Positions 16,168 to 24,353 of a stretch of DNA of 64,000 nt are shown here, one piece after another. A model generated the notes under the pieces. It did no database searches and was not told the DNA's origin. It saw only the letters and a list, made by a program, of their open reading frames with translations. The stretch's first letter is position 1, and each line of letters begins with the position of its first letter. The stretch covers positions 558,001 to 622,000 of the forward strand of contig NZ_CP033367.1 in the NCBI RefSeq assembly GCF_013170845.1. Direction: 5' to 3'. Made by a program: the position numbers and the translations under genes. Origin of the DNA: Mesorhizobium loti R88b. GTDB lineage: Bacteria > Pseudomonadota > Alphaproteobacteria > Rhizobiales > Rhizobiaceae.

Positions 16168-16980
16168 ATGTCGAAGCTGCTGGTGAAGGCCGACAAGGGC
16201 CATGGCCGCGTTGCCCATGTGACGCCGAAGAACGCCGGCTGGACCTATGTCGGTTTCGACCTGCACCGGCTTCAACCCGGCGAAAGCGCCTCGGGCAAAA
16301 CGGGCGACCGCGAGGTTTGCCTGGTGTTCGTCACCGGCAAGGGCACGGCAAAAGCGGGCGGCCAGGATCTCGGCCTGCTCGGAGAGCGCATGTCGCCCTT
16401 CGAGGGCAAGCCGTGGTCGGTCTATGTGCCCGAGGGATCGGACTGGTCGGTGACGGCGGATACGGGCCTCGAACTCGCTGTGTGCTCCGCGCCTGGTCTC
16501 GGTGGCGGCCTGCCGGTTCGGGTGATAGCACCCGACGATCTCGGCCAGGAGGTGCGCGGCAAGGGCACCAACACGCGCTACGTCACCAACATCCTGCCCG
16601 AAGGCAAGCCAGCCGATTCCTTGCTGGTGGTCGAGGTCATCACGCCTGGCGGCCACACGTCGAGCTATCCGCCGCACAAGCATGACCAGGACAATCTGCC
16701 AGCCGAGTCCTATCTCGAGGAAACCTATTATCACCGCCTCAACCCGCCGCAGGGCTTTGCCTTCCAGCGCGTCTATACCGACGCCGACGGGAGCGGCCAT
16801 CGCGCGCTCGACGAAGCGATGGCCATTGAGGACGGCGATGTGGTGCTGGTGCCCAGGGGTTATCATCCCTGTGCCGCCTGCCATGGCTATGATCTCTACT
16901 ATTTGAACGTCATGGCCGGGCCGAAGCGGACGTGGAAATTCCACAATGCGCCCGAGCACGAATGGTTGATGAAGGCCTGA
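16168..16980 (+). CDS. iolB: 5-Deoxy-glucuronate isomerase
   Basis: A 270-aa bicupin protein that isomerises 5-deoxy-D-glucuronate to 5-dehydro-2-deoxy-D-gluconate, supplying the IolC kinase. Motifs of the KduI/IolB family are 'GWTYVGFDLHRLQPGES' near residue 22, 'GGHTSSYPPHKHDQD' near 162 with the likely metal-binding histidines, 'ESYLEETYYHRLNPPQGFAFQRVYT' near 178 and 'VLVPRGYHPCAACHGYDLYYLNVMAGP' near 227. AAGGAG precedes the ATG. It is the last gene of the iol operon. The 152 bases that follow contain no convincing terminator. Confidence 0.94.
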   Translation: MSKLLVKADKGHGRVAHVTPKNAGWTYVGFDLHRLQPGESASGKTGDREVCLVFVTGKGTAKAGGQDLGLLGERMSPFEGKPWSVYVPEGSDWSVTADTGLELAVCSAPGLGGGLPVRVIAPDDLGQEVRGKGTNTRYVTNILPEGKPADSLLVVEVITPGGHTSSYPPHKHDQDNLPAESYLEETYYHRLNPPQGFAFQRVYTDADGSGHRALDEAMAIEDGDVVLVPRGYHPCAACHGYDLYYLNVMAGPKRTWKFHNAPEHEWLMKA

Positions 16981-17132
16981 CCAACCAGCCTTTCCGGGAG
17001 AAGCTATTGGTCCAGCTCGGAAAAATCGTCGGCTAAAGACTTCTTGGGGCGATTTGCCTTCGAAAACCCTTCAAAGCTTCGTCAATCCGTCATGGAAATC
17101 ACCTATGGCAGCGAGACTGACGAGGATTTTCG

Positions 17133-17840
17133 ATGCGTTATGCCATCTACTTCACCCCAAGGCAGGACGAACCGCTGGCGCGGATCGCCGCCAACTGGCT
17201 GGGCCGCGACCCGTTCGGCGCCGCGACGAAGCCAGTCGAGGCCGTGGCCGATCTGGCGGCGGCGGAAGTGGCCTTCCACACCGCTTCTGCCCGTCGCTAC
17301 GGCTTCCATGCGACGCTGAAAGCGCCATTCCGCCTGGCCGCCAACGAGACGGAAAGCTCGCTGCGCGCCGCACTCGACCATTTTGCCGAGGCGACGCCGG
17401 TGGTGACGATCCCGCGTCTCGTCGTCAGCCAGATCGACAGCTTCTTCGCGCTGGTGCCGGAAGGCCCGCTGCCGCCGCTCAACCGCTTCGCCGACGAGGT
17501 CGTGCGCGATTTCGACCGCTTTCGTGCGCCGCTGAGCGATGCCGAGATCGAGCGGCGCAGCCCGGACTCGCTGAAGCCGGCCGAGTTTCGCAATCTCTGC
17601 CAGTGGGGCTACCCCTATGTCTTTGAGACCTTCCGCTTCCACATGACGCTCTCGGGCCGGGCCGGGCCACAGGAAAGCCCTCGTCTGCGTGCAGCAATCG
17701 ACAGCCTTTTCGCGGATATACTGCGGCAGCCGGTTCTGGTCGACGCGCTGACGCTGTTTGTCGAACCTGAACCGGGCGCGCCGTTCATGGTGCTTTCCCA
17801 GCATGCGCTGGGACGCCGCCCCGCCAGAAAGATCGCCTGA
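17133..17840 (+). CDS. DUF1045 phosphonate-metabolism-associated protein
   Basis: A 235-aa protein of the DUF1045 family, which is related to 2H phosphoesterases and regularly found with C-P lyase genes. It begins 'MRYAIYFTPRQDEPLARIAANWLGRDPFG' and has the paired 2H-type motifs 'YGFHATLKAPF' near residue 55 and 'FHMTLSGRAG' near 169, each with a His-X-Thr element. Such proteins could act as cyclic phosphodiesterases on ribosyl phosphonate intermediates, but the family role is not established. It is 49 bases before phnM, in the same direction. Confidence 0.82.
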   Translation: MRYAIYFTPRQDEPLARIAANWLGRDPFGAATKPVEAVADLAAAEVAFHTASARRYGFHATLKAPFRLAANETESSLRAALDHFAEATPVVTIPRLVVSQIDSFFALVPEGPLPPLNRFADEVVRDFDRFRAPLSDAEIERRSPDSLKPAEFRNLCQWGYPYVFETFRFHMTLSGRAGPQESPRLRAAIDSLFADILRQPVLVDALTLFVEPEPGAPFMVLSQHALGRRPARKIA

Positions 17841-17889
17841 ACAAGCCCTGCCCCAAGTATCAAGGCCAAATGATCAAGGACTGCCTGAA

Positions 17890-19029
17890 ATGACCGCCGA
17901 GACCGTTCTTTCCAACGCCCGCATCGTGCTTGCCGACGAGATCGTCGAGGGGTCGCTGGTGCTGCGTGACGGCTTTATAGCCGGCATCAATGCCGGTACC
18001 AGCCGGACCGGCGAGGACATGGGCGGCGACTATATCATTCCCGGGCTGGTCGAGCTGCACACCGACCACCTGGAGGGCCATTATGCGCCACGGCCGAAGG
18101 TGCGCTGGAACCCGATCGCCGCCGTGCTTGCCCATGACGCGCAAGTGGCGACCGCGGGCATCACCACTGTGCTCGACGCCTTGCGCGTCGGCATGGATGA
18201 GGACGCCGACCTGACATCGGACGACATCCGCAAATTGGCCGACGCGATCGAGGACAGTGTGCAGCAGGATCGCCTGCGTGCCGACCACTTCCTGCATCTG
18301 CGCTGTGAGGTCTCGGCGCCGGACTGCCTGCAGGCCTTCGCCAATTTCGACGAGGACGAACGGGTCAAGCTGGCATCGCTGATGGACCACGCACCCGGCC
18401 AGCGCCAGTTCGTCAATCTCGAAACCTATGCCTATTATTACCAGCGCAAGCTGAAGCTGACCGACCGTGACTTCAAGCTGTTCTGCGAGAAGCGGATGAG
18501 CGAATCGGCGCGCAATTCGGCACCGAACCGGGCGGTGATCGCCGCCGCCTGCCATGAGCGCGGCATCGTACTGGCCAGCCATGACGACGCAACTATTGGC
18601 CATGTCGGCGAGGCGATCGAACAGGGCGTGCGCGTTGCCGAATTCCCGACCACGCAAGAGGCTGCTCGGGCCTCGAAAGAGGCCGGGCTCGGCGTTCTGA
18701 TGGGCGCGCCGAATGTCATGCGCGGTTCCTCACATTCGGGCAATGTCTCGGCCCGCACGCTGGCCAGCGATGGCCTGCTCGACATATTGTCATCCGACTA
18801 CATTCCCTTCAGCCTTATCCAGTCCGCTTTCTTCCTCGGCGACGTGGTCGAAGGCATTTCGCTGCCGCAGGCGGTCGCGATGGTGTCGAAGAACCCGGCC
18901 GAAGCCGTTGGCCTCAACGACCGCGGCATGATCGAACAGGGCCGACGCGCCGATCTGGTGCGCGTGCGCGTCGACGACCATGTTCCTGTCGTGCGCACTG
19001 TCTGGCGGCAGGGACGGCGGGTCGCATGA
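17890..19029 (+). CDS. phnM: Alpha-D-ribose 1-methylphosphonate 5-triphosphate diphosphatase
   Basis: A 379-aa amidohydrolase-fold enzyme that removes pyrophosphate from the ribosyl methylphosphonate triphosphate intermediate, one step before the C-P lyase reaction. 'IPGLVELHTDHLEGHY' near residue 45 carries the first metal ligands. 'GITTVLDALRVGMDED', 'LASHDDATIGHV' near 222 and 'LSSDYIPFSLIQSAFFL' near 300 are typical of PhnM. The ATG at 17890 is taken as start; an upstream open frame overlaps DUF1045. Its stop overlaps the phnN start (ATGA), so the two are translationally coupled. The C-P lyase core genes phnG-L are not in this window. Confidence 0.92.
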   Translation: MTAETVLSNARIVLADEIVEGSLVLRDGFIAGINAGTSRTGEDMGGDYIIPGLVELHTDHLEGHYAPRPKVRWNPIAAVLAHDAQVATAGITTVLDALRVGMDEDADLTSDDIRKLADAIEDSVQQDRLRADHFLHLRCEVSAPDCLQAFANFDEDERVKLASLMDHAPGQRQFVNLETYAYYYQRKLKLTDRDFKLFCEKRMSESARNSAPNRAVIAAACHERGIVLASHDDATIGHVGEAIEQGVRVAEFPTTQEAARASKEAGLGVLMGAPNVMRGSSHSGNVSARTLASDGLLDILSSDYIPFSLIQSAFFLGDVVEGISLPQAVAMVSKNPAEAVGLNDRGMIEQGRRADLVRVRVDDHVPVVRTVWRQGRRVA

Positions 19030-19655
19030 TGGTGTCGGCATCGATCGAGCGTGAGTTGTCGGCGGAAGAGTTTCCGATCCGAAACGGAGTCTTTGTCGCC
19101 GTTGTCGGCCCCAGTGGCGCCGGCAAGGACACGGTGATTGGCTATGCCCGCGCGCTTTTCGCTGATGAGACCCGGCTGGAGTTCGTCCGCCGCGTCATCA
19201 CCCGGCCGAGCGATGCGGCGAGCGAGGACCACGACACGCTGGCCGACGCCGCCTTCATCGAAGCCGAGGCCGACGGCGCCTTCGCCATTTCGTGGGAAGC
19301 GCATGGCTTGCGCTATGGCCTGCCCGCCGATGTCGACTGGTCCGTCACCAATGGCCATGTCGCGGTCGCGAATGTATCGCGCGCGATTATTCCGGTGCTG
19401 CGCGAGCGCTATGCCAATCTGGCCATCGTCGAAATCACCGCTTCGCCTGATGTGCTGGCCGAGCGACTGGCGATGCGCGGTCGTGAGTCGCGCGGCGAAG
19501 TGCTGGCGCGATTGGCGCGCAGCGCCAATGTGACCCTGACCGGCGCTGGCGTGACCTCGATCGACAACAGCGGCCCGCGCGAAGTGGCCGGCGAGCGCTT
19601 CGCCGAAGTGCTGCGCAAGGCAATGGCCTTCTCCGACATGTCGGGATTGATCTGA
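19026..19655 (+). CDS. phnN: Ribose 1,5-bisphosphate phosphokinase
   Basis: A 209-aa kinase that converts ribose 1,5-bisphosphate, a product of phosphonate breakdown, to PRPP. The P-loop 'GPSGAGKDTVIGYARA' lies at about residues 29-44. 'VRRVITRPSDAASEDHD' follows, and 'FAISWEAHGLRYGLPAD' is typical of the guanylate-kinase-like PhnN family. Its ATG overlaps the phnM stop by four bases. It ends the DUF1045-phnM-phnN run. Confidence 0.9.
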   Translation: MMVSASIERELSAEEFPIRNGVFVAVVGPSGAGKDTVIGYARALFADETRLEFVRRVITRPSDAASEDHDTLADAAFIEAEADGAFAISWEAHGLRYGLPADVDWSVTNGHVAVANVSRAIIPVLRERYANLAIVEITASPDVLAERLAMRGRESRGEVLARLARSANVTLTGAGVTSIDNSGPREVAGERFAEVLRKAMAFSDMSGLI

Positions 19656-19852
19656 TTTAAGCGTACGCATCCTCGGGCCTCGGCGTGTGGGCTCGACGGG
19701 GCTCAAACTGCTGCCCATCGGCAGTTCACTTGCTTTCCCGACGCCTCCGGAGCCCTATGTGGTGCTGACCACACATGTGATTCCGGGCCATTCCCGGGGG
19801 CACCGGCCTGAAGGTCCAGGGCGAACGAGAGAGACGACGACAGGAAGCCTTA
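19656..19852 (+). other. Leader region with two hairpins before the COG4280-like gene
   Basis: A 197-base gap. It holds AACTGC/GCAGTT (19706-19711 with 19721-19726) and TGTGGT-GCTG-ACCACA (19758-19773), then a GC-rich stretch and a purine-rich ribosome region. These could be parts of a structured 5' leader or cation-responsive element, but no known riboswitch consensus is recognised. Confidence 0.35.
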
Positions 19853-20602
19853 ATGCAGACGCTGACGCCCATCCTCTCGACGATCACGGCGGCATTTCTC
19901 GCTTCTTTCGTCGAAGTCGTCGAAGCCTTCACCATCGTGCTTGCGGTCGGCGTGACGCGCGGCTGGCGCCCAGCCCTGACCGGTGCCACCTTGGCGCTGG
20001 TGGTATTGGCGGCCCTGGTGCTAGCGTTCGGACCGCTGCTGGCGCTGGTACCCATCGCCACGCTGCAATTCGTCGTCGGCGTTCTGCTGATCCTGTTCGG
20101 CATGCGCTGGCTGCGAAAGGCCATCCTACGCAGCGTCGGTGTCATCGCGCTGCATGACGAGGAGGCGGCCTTCTCCAAGGAAACGGCGGCCCTGAACCAG
20201 CAGGCCAATGACCGCCGCGCCGACTATCTCGCCGGACTTGCGTCGTTCAAGGCGGTGCTGCTCGAGGGTGTCGAGGTGGTGTTCATCGTCATCGCGGTCG
20301 GCGCCGCGCACGGCCAGACGCTTTACGCCGGCCTTGGCGCGCTGGCGGCCTTCATCCTGGTGATGCTTGTCGGCCTGGCCGTCCACCGGCCGCTGGCGCG
20401 CGTGCCGGAGAATGCGCTGAAATTCGTGGTGGGGCTGATGCTGACCAGCTTCGGCATCTTCTGGACCGGCGAGGGCATCGGTGCCGACTGGCCGGGCGCC
20501 GATCTCGCTCTGCTCGCCATCTTCGCCATCGTGGCGCTGGCGTCCTTCGCCATGGTGCGCTGGCTGCGCAGCACCTATCCCGCTGGAGGGCTCGCCCGGT
20601 GA
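19853..20602 (+). CDS. COG4280-like integral membrane protein
   Basis: A 249-aa protein with about seven hydrophobic segments and an internal duplication. 'ASFVEVVEAFTIVLAVGVTRGW' near residue 18 and 'AVLLEGVEVVFIVIAVGAAHGQ' near 135 both carry a Glu-X-X-Glu motif inside a membrane helix. The pattern recalls predicted membrane proteins of COG4280 and, distantly, the acidic motif of iron permeases (FTR1/EfeU). Transport of a cation is a reasonable guess but unproven. Its stop overlaps the GTG start of the next small gene by four bases, so the two are coupled. Confidence 0.7.
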   Translation: MQTLTPILSTITAAFLASFVEVVEAFTIVLAVGVTRGWRPALTGATLALVVLAALVLAFGPLLALVPIATLQFVVGVLLILFGMRWLRKAILRSVGVIALHDEEAAFSKETAALNQQANDRRADYLAGLASFKAVLLEGVEVVFIVIAVGAAHGQTLYAGLGALAAFILVMLVGLAVHRPLARVPENALKFVVGLMLTSFGIFWTGEGIGADWPGADLALLAIFAIVALASFAMVRWLRSTYPAGGLAR

Positions 20603-20814
20603 ACGCCATTCGTCTTGTTGCCAAGGAATTCCTCGGCATGTTCGTCGATGACGGCAATCTGGCGCTGCTGGCGCTGGTGCTGGTGGCCGCCGTCGTGGCG
20701 GCGGTGAAGCTGCTTGCACTGCCGCCACTGCTCGGTGGCGCGGTGCTGCTGGTCGGCTGCCTCGTCATCCTGCTGCAAAGCGTTCGCCGCGCCGCGCGCG
20801 CGATCAAGCGGTAG
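20599..20814 (+). CDS. Small hydrophobic partner protein
   Basis: A 71-aa protein starting with GTG inside the stop of the previous gene. It has two hydrophobic stretches ('LALLALVLVAAVVAAVKLLAL' region and 'LLGGAVLLVGCLVILLQ') and a basic tail 'RRAARAIKR', so it is a two-helix membrane peptide with its positive end probably cytoplasmic. No family is recognised. Coupled translation suggests it is an accessory subunit of the COG4280-like protein. Confidence 0.6.
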   Translation: MNAIRLVAKEFLGMFVDDGNLALLALVLVAAVVAAVKLLALPPLLGGAVLLVGCLVILLQSVRRAARAIKR

Positions 20815-20861
20815 CTTTGACAAGCACCATCTACCGACGTCGAAACCGTTACCGCCGGATT

Positions 20862-20891
20862 TTGGATCGACGACGATGGTACCGGTATTAA
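20862..20891 (+). promoter_or_regulatory. Putative promoter with LacI/GntR-type operator
   Basis: TTGGAT (20862-20867), an 18-base spacer and TATTAA (20886-20891). The palindrome TGGTACCGGTATTA (20877-20890, core TACCGGTA) covers the -10. The same palindrome overlaps the -10 of the promoters at 30189-30217 and 36801-36829. Confidence 0.55.
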
Positions 20892-20937
20892 ATCAGTAAA
20901 AACTTCCTGCCTGGACCATCGTAGACAGGCGAATAAC

Positions 20938-20950
20938 ATTATAATAGCAT
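20938..20950. promoter_or_regulatory. 13-mer operator (ATTATAATAGCAT), site 1
   Basis: The complement of the exact 13-mer also found at 30316 and 48659, and the same strand as at 35475. GTAGACAG lies exactly ten bases before TTATAATAGCAT, an arrangement repeated at the 30.3-kb site. Assigned to the GntR regulator at 30382-31146 by recurrence; binding is inferred. The rest of the 20815-21102 gap contains the LacI-type operator and the ribosome site GGGAGG of the next gene. Confidence 0.55.
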
Positions 20951-21102
20951 ACCATTATAACTCGCCGAGGAGCCGCTGAATCCCAAGTTTGCAAGGGATG
21001 GCAGCGGGCGGGAACCCATCTGTTTCAAATCCTTGGGCGGCCAGCGCGCCCCGCCCGAACGATATTGACGCGAGGCACCCAAAAAATGCATGGGAGGAAA
21101 AC

Positions 21103-21912
21103 ATGCGGACTTTCCTGGGAAGGGCCGGTGCATTGCTGGCTGGCATGGTACTGGCGCTGTCGGCGTTGATGCCATCCATCGCTTCGGCGCAATCGGTCGA
21201 GGATATCATTTCGCGCGGCAAGCTGGTCGTCGCCATCGACACCACGACGCCGCCCTACGGCTTTCTCGATGCCAATCTGAAGCCGACCGGCTTCGACATC
21301 GAGGTCGCCAACAAGATGGGCGAGGCGCTCGGCGTGCCCGTCGAATTCGTTACCGTCACCTCGCCCGGCCGCATTCCGGCGCTGCTGACCAAGCAGGTCG
21401 ACGCGGTAATCTCGATCTTCTCGATCACGCCGGCGCGCGCCATCCAGATCGACTATTCGATCCCCTATGCCGGCCAGTCGGCGGTGGTGATCGCGCCGAA
21501 GAGCACCAATATCAAGGGCGTCGCCGATCTCGTCGGCAAGAAGGTTGGCCTGACCCGCGGCACCGGCGAGGACGGGCTGCTGACCAAAGCCGCGGAAGCC
21601 AACCCAGGCATCGAGATCCTGCGCTTCGACGACTATTCCTCGCTGCTACAGGCAATGGTGTCTGGCCAGATCGACGCCATGGGTGGCGGCGACTATGGCG
21701 AGATCTATTTGAAGAAGGCGCAGAATGGTGACGCCTTCGAGCAGAAATACGTGCTGAAGACTTTCTATTTCGGCATCGGCGTCGCCAAGGGCAACGACAA
21801 TCTGCGCCAGTGGATCAACACCTGGCTGTTCACCATGAAGACCGACGGCACGCTGGACGCGCTGTCGATGAAATACCGCAACCAGCCGCTGCCGGTGCTG
21901 CCGGTTTTCTGA
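21103..21912 (+). CDS. Amino-acid-type (PAAT) ABC transporter binding protein
   Basis: A 269-aa periplasmic solute-binding protein of family 3 (SBP_bac_3). A signal peptide spans about residues 1-30 ('LLAGMVLALSALMPSIASAQ'). The mature part has 'GKLVVAIDTTTPPYGFLDANLKPTGFDIEVANKMGEALG', the standard opening of polar amino-acid binding proteins, and 'ISIFSITPARAIQIDYSIPY'. The ATG at 21103 was chosen over an upstream ATG because TGGGAGGAAA lies just before it and the signal peptide begins there. Two permeases follow but no ATPase. Control by sugar-type operators suggests the ligand may be an organic acid or amino-sugar derivative; the ligand is unknown. Confidence 0.85.
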   Translation: MRTFLGRAGALLAGMVLALSALMPSIASAQSVEDIISRGKLVVAIDTTTPPYGFLDANLKPTGFDIEVANKMGEALGVPVEFVTVTSPGRIPALLTKQVDAVISIFSITPARAIQIDYSIPYAGQSAVVIAPKSTNIKGVADLVGKKVGLTRGTGEDGLLTKAAEANPGIEILRFDDYSSLLQAMVSGQIDAMGGGDYGEIYLKKAQNGDAFEQKYVLKTFYFGIGVAKGNDNLRQWINTWLFTMKTDGTLDALSMKYRNQPLPVLPVF

Positions 21913-21977
21913 TCACGCATATGGGGCCGGGCGGGGCCAGATCGGCCCCGCTTCCTTGACCTTGTGACGGGATATCC

Positions 21978-22643
21978 ATGCAAACCGCCCTGCAATTCGG
22001 CCCGATCCTGGTCCATCTCGACCTGCTGCTGCGCGGGCTGGGGAAGACGATCCAGTTGGCGGCGCTGTCGATCCTGTTCGGCACCGCCATCGGCGTTCTC
22101 GGCGCCGTCGGCCGCAGTTTCGGGCCGCGTTTCGTCTCATGGATCATCGCCGCCTATGTCGAACTGATCCGCAACACACCGCTGCTGATCCAGCTCTATT
22201 TCGTCTTCTTCTCGCTGCCGCTGTTCGGCTTCAAGCTGTCGAGCAACACGGCCGCCGTCGTCGCGCTGTCGATCCATCTCGGCGCCTATGGGACGGAGAT
22301 CTTGCGCGCCGGGATCGAGGCCATTCCCGAAGGGCAGATCGAGGCGGCCAAGTCGCTCGGCCTCAGCCGCTACCGCATCATCCGCCATGTCATGCTGGTG
22401 CCGGCGGCGAGTGCAGTCTACCCGTCGCTCTCGGCGCAATTCATCCTGCAGATCATGGGCACCTCGATCGTCGGCGCCATCGCGGCGGAGGAACTGACGG
22501 CGGTCGCCAACAATCTGGTCATGCAGACCTTCAGGAGTTTCGAGGTCTACATCATCATCGCCGTCATCTATTTCGTGCTGGTGCAGGCCGCCAGCCTGCT
22601 GTTTGCCGGCATCGGCAAGCTCATGTTCCGCTGGAAGGTCTAG
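21978..22643 (+). CDS. Amino-acid-type ABC transporter permease 1
   Basis: A 221-aa inner-membrane permease of the HisM/GlnP family with about five hydrophobic helices. The EAA loop, which contacts the ATPase, reads 'GIEAIPEGQIEAAKSLGLSRYRIIRHVMLV' from about residue 112. 'YVELIRNTPLLIQLYFVFFSLP' near 58 is characteristic of polar amino-acid systems. It lies 65 bases after the binding-protein gene. An intact EAA loop shows it is built to work with an ATPase even though none is encoded nearby. Confidence 0.87.
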   Translation: MQTALQFGPILVHLDLLLRGLGKTIQLAALSILFGTAIGVLGAVGRSFGPRFVSWIIAAYVELIRNTPLLIQLYFVFFSLPLFGFKLSSNTAAVVALSIHLGAYGTEILRAGIEAIPEGQIEAAKSLGLSRYRIIRHVMLVPAASAVYPSLSAQFILQIMGTSIVGAIAAEELTAVANNLVMQTFRSFEVYIIIAVIYFVLVQAASLLFAGIGKLMFRWKV

Positions 22644-22712
22644 AGCATGATCCCGAAAAGTGGAATCCGGTTTTCTCGGACAAACGGAACCGTTTGTCCA
22701 GAGATCATGCTC
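22643..22712. repeat. Rhizobial 'GCATGATC' palindromic repeat, copy 2
   Basis: GAGCATGATC (22643-22652) and GATCATGCTC (22703-22712) are exact inverted ends. Inside are 'CCGAAAAGTGGAATCCGG' and the dyad ACAAACGG-AA-CCGTTTGT. A second small hairpin ATCCCGA-TTCCA-TCGGGAT follows at 22733-22751. The element sits between the two permease genes and could act as an mRNA stabiliser or partial terminator. Confidence 0.7.
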
Positions 22713-22768
22713 AAGCAAGAAGATAGGGCCGCATCCCGATTCCATCGGGATGGAACAGGCGCTAGACC

Positions 22769-23461
22769 ATGAGTCTGCGCGATTTCGGCCCCAACGAACT
22801 CATGTTCCTGCTCTTGGCGACACGCTGGACGATCCTTCTGGCGCTGATCGCCTTTGCCGGCGGCGGCCTGATCGGCCTCATCGTGGCGGCGATCCGGGTG
22901 GCGCCGGCGCGGCCGCTCCGCTGGCTGGCCGCCGGTTACATCCAGTTCTTCATGGGCACGCCGATCCTGATCCAGCTGTTCATGGCCTATTACGGATCTT
23001 CGTTCCTTGGGTACCGGCCGGACCCGTGGGTGGCTGCGGCGGTGACATTCTCGCTCAATGGCGGCGCCTTCTTCGGCGAGATTTTTCGCGGCGCCATCGA
23101 GGCGATTCCCAAGGGGCAATGGGAGGCGGCAACCGCGCTCGGCTTCCGCTTTGTCAGGACGCTGCGGCTGGTGATCATCCCGCAGGCGGCGCGGCTGATG
23201 CTGCCGCCAACCGTCGGCTTCATGGTGCAGATCGTCAAGACGACATCGATCGCCTCGCTGATCGGACTGACCGAGCTTGCCCGCGCCGCCACGCAGGTCA
23301 ACACCGTCACCTTCCAGCCGGTGATGGTGTTCGGCATAGTGTCGATCATCTACTTCGCGCTGTGCTGGCCGCTGTCGCTCTATGCCAGCTATCTCGAGCG
23401 TCGTTTCGCTACCGGAATGACGCGCAAGGTCGAGAACCCGCTGGTGATGTCGGCGGTCTAG
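22769..23461 (+). CDS. Amino-acid-type ABC transporter permease 2
   Basis: A 230-aa permease paralogous to the one at 21978. It has 'YIQFFMGTPILIQLFMAYYG' near residue 58 and the EAA loop 'GAIEAIPKGQWEAATALGFRFVRTLRLVIIP' from about 109. The two would form a heterodimeric channel in the inner membrane. It is separated from permease 1 by a palindromic repeat of about 120 bases. A conventional ATPase gene is missing; the next gene is convergent. Confidence 0.87.
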   Translation: MSLRDFGPNELMFLLLATRWTILLALIAFAGGGLIGLIVAAIRVAPARPLRWLAAGYIQFFMGTPILIQLFMAYYGSSFLGYRPDPWVAAAVTFSLNGGAFFGEIFRGAIEAIPKGQWEAATALGFRFVRTLRLVIIPQAARLMLPPTVGFMVQIVKTTSIASLIGLTELARAATQVNTVTFQPVMVFGIVSIIYFALCWPLSLYASYLERRFATGMTRKVENPLVMSAV

Positions 23462-23469
23462 CGACGCCG

Positions 23470-24351
23470 TCAGCCCTTGAACGCCGGCAAGGTCAGGCCC
23501 TTGACGCCGACATCGAGCGCGAACAATCCGCCCGGATTCTTCTGGCCAATGAAGTGGCTATTGGGGCGCTTGAGCACGGCGGAGGTGACATAGAGGATGT
23601 CGAGATCCTTGCCACCGAATTCGCAGCAGGTCGGCAGGTCGGTCGGCAGCAGGACGGTCTGCATCAGGCGGCCGTCGGGGTCGTAGCGGCAGACCTTGCT
23701 GGTCACCGGGATGGTCACCCAGTAGCAGCCTTCGGCGTCCACCGTGGCGCCATCGGCGACGCCGCCGGTCACCGTCATGTCGATGAAAGTGCGGCGGTTC
23801 TCGATGTCGCCGGTGGCAAGGTCGAAATCATAGGCCCAGACCGCGCCGGCATGACTGTCGGAGAAATACATGGTTTTCGAATCCGGGCTCCAGGCGAGCC
23901 CGTTGGAGCAGCCGATGCCGTCGATCATCTTGTGCACCGAAAGGTCGGGATCGAGCCTGTAAAGCGCGCCGACGAATTCGATCGGCTCTCCCGGCACCTC
24001 GAACATCGTGCCCGACCAGAATCGGCCCTGGCGGTCCGGCTTGCCGTCATTGAAGCGGGTTTCGGGCATATGGGATTCCGGATCGACGATCGCCTCGAAT
24101 TTGCCGGTCGCAGGGTCGAAGAAATGGAAGCCGTTGGTCATGGTCAGCACCAGGCCGCCCTTTTCGCGCAGGCCGAGGCAACCGAGATATTCCGGCGTGG
24201 CGAAGACCTCGTCCTTGCCGGTGGCGGGATCGTAGCGGTGGATCAACTTCTTCCAGATGTCGATCCACCACAGCACCCCAGCCTTGGGGTCCCAGAGCGT
24301 GCCCTCGCCGAGTTCGGCCCGGGCGTCGACGACGCACGTGATTTCGACCAT
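23470..24351 (-). CDS. SMP-30/gluconolactonase-family lactonase
   Basis: A 293-aa six-bladed beta-propeller enzyme expected to open a sugar lactone. 'AELGEGTLWDPKAGVLWWIDI' near residue 12 carries the first metal-binding Glu. 'RFNDGKPDRQGRFWSGTM' near 97 and 'GCSNGLAWSPDSKTMYFSDSHAG' near 146 carry the other metal ligands and the catalytic Asp of the SGL family. The ATG at 24351 was chosen because the conserved domain begins there. It is the last gene of a minus-strand operon headed by two sugar-binding proteins at 30.1 kb, so the imported sugar is probably oxidised to a lactone first. Confidence 0.87.
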   Translation of the reverse strand: MVEITCVVDARAELGEGTLWDPKAGVLWWIDIWKKLIHRYDPATGKDEVFATPEYLGCLGLREKGGLVLTMTNGFHFFDPATGKFEAIVDPESHMPETRFNDGKPDRQGRFWSGTMFEVPGEPIEFVGALYRLDPDLSVHKMIDGIGCSNGLAWSPDSKTMYFSDSHAGAVWAYDFDLATGDIENRRTFIDMTVTGGVADGATVDAEGCYWVTIPVTSKVCRYDPDGRLMQTVLLPTDLPTCCEFGGKDLDILYVTSAVLKRPNSHFIGQKNPGGLFALDVGVKGLTLPAFKG

Positions 24352-24353
24352 GG

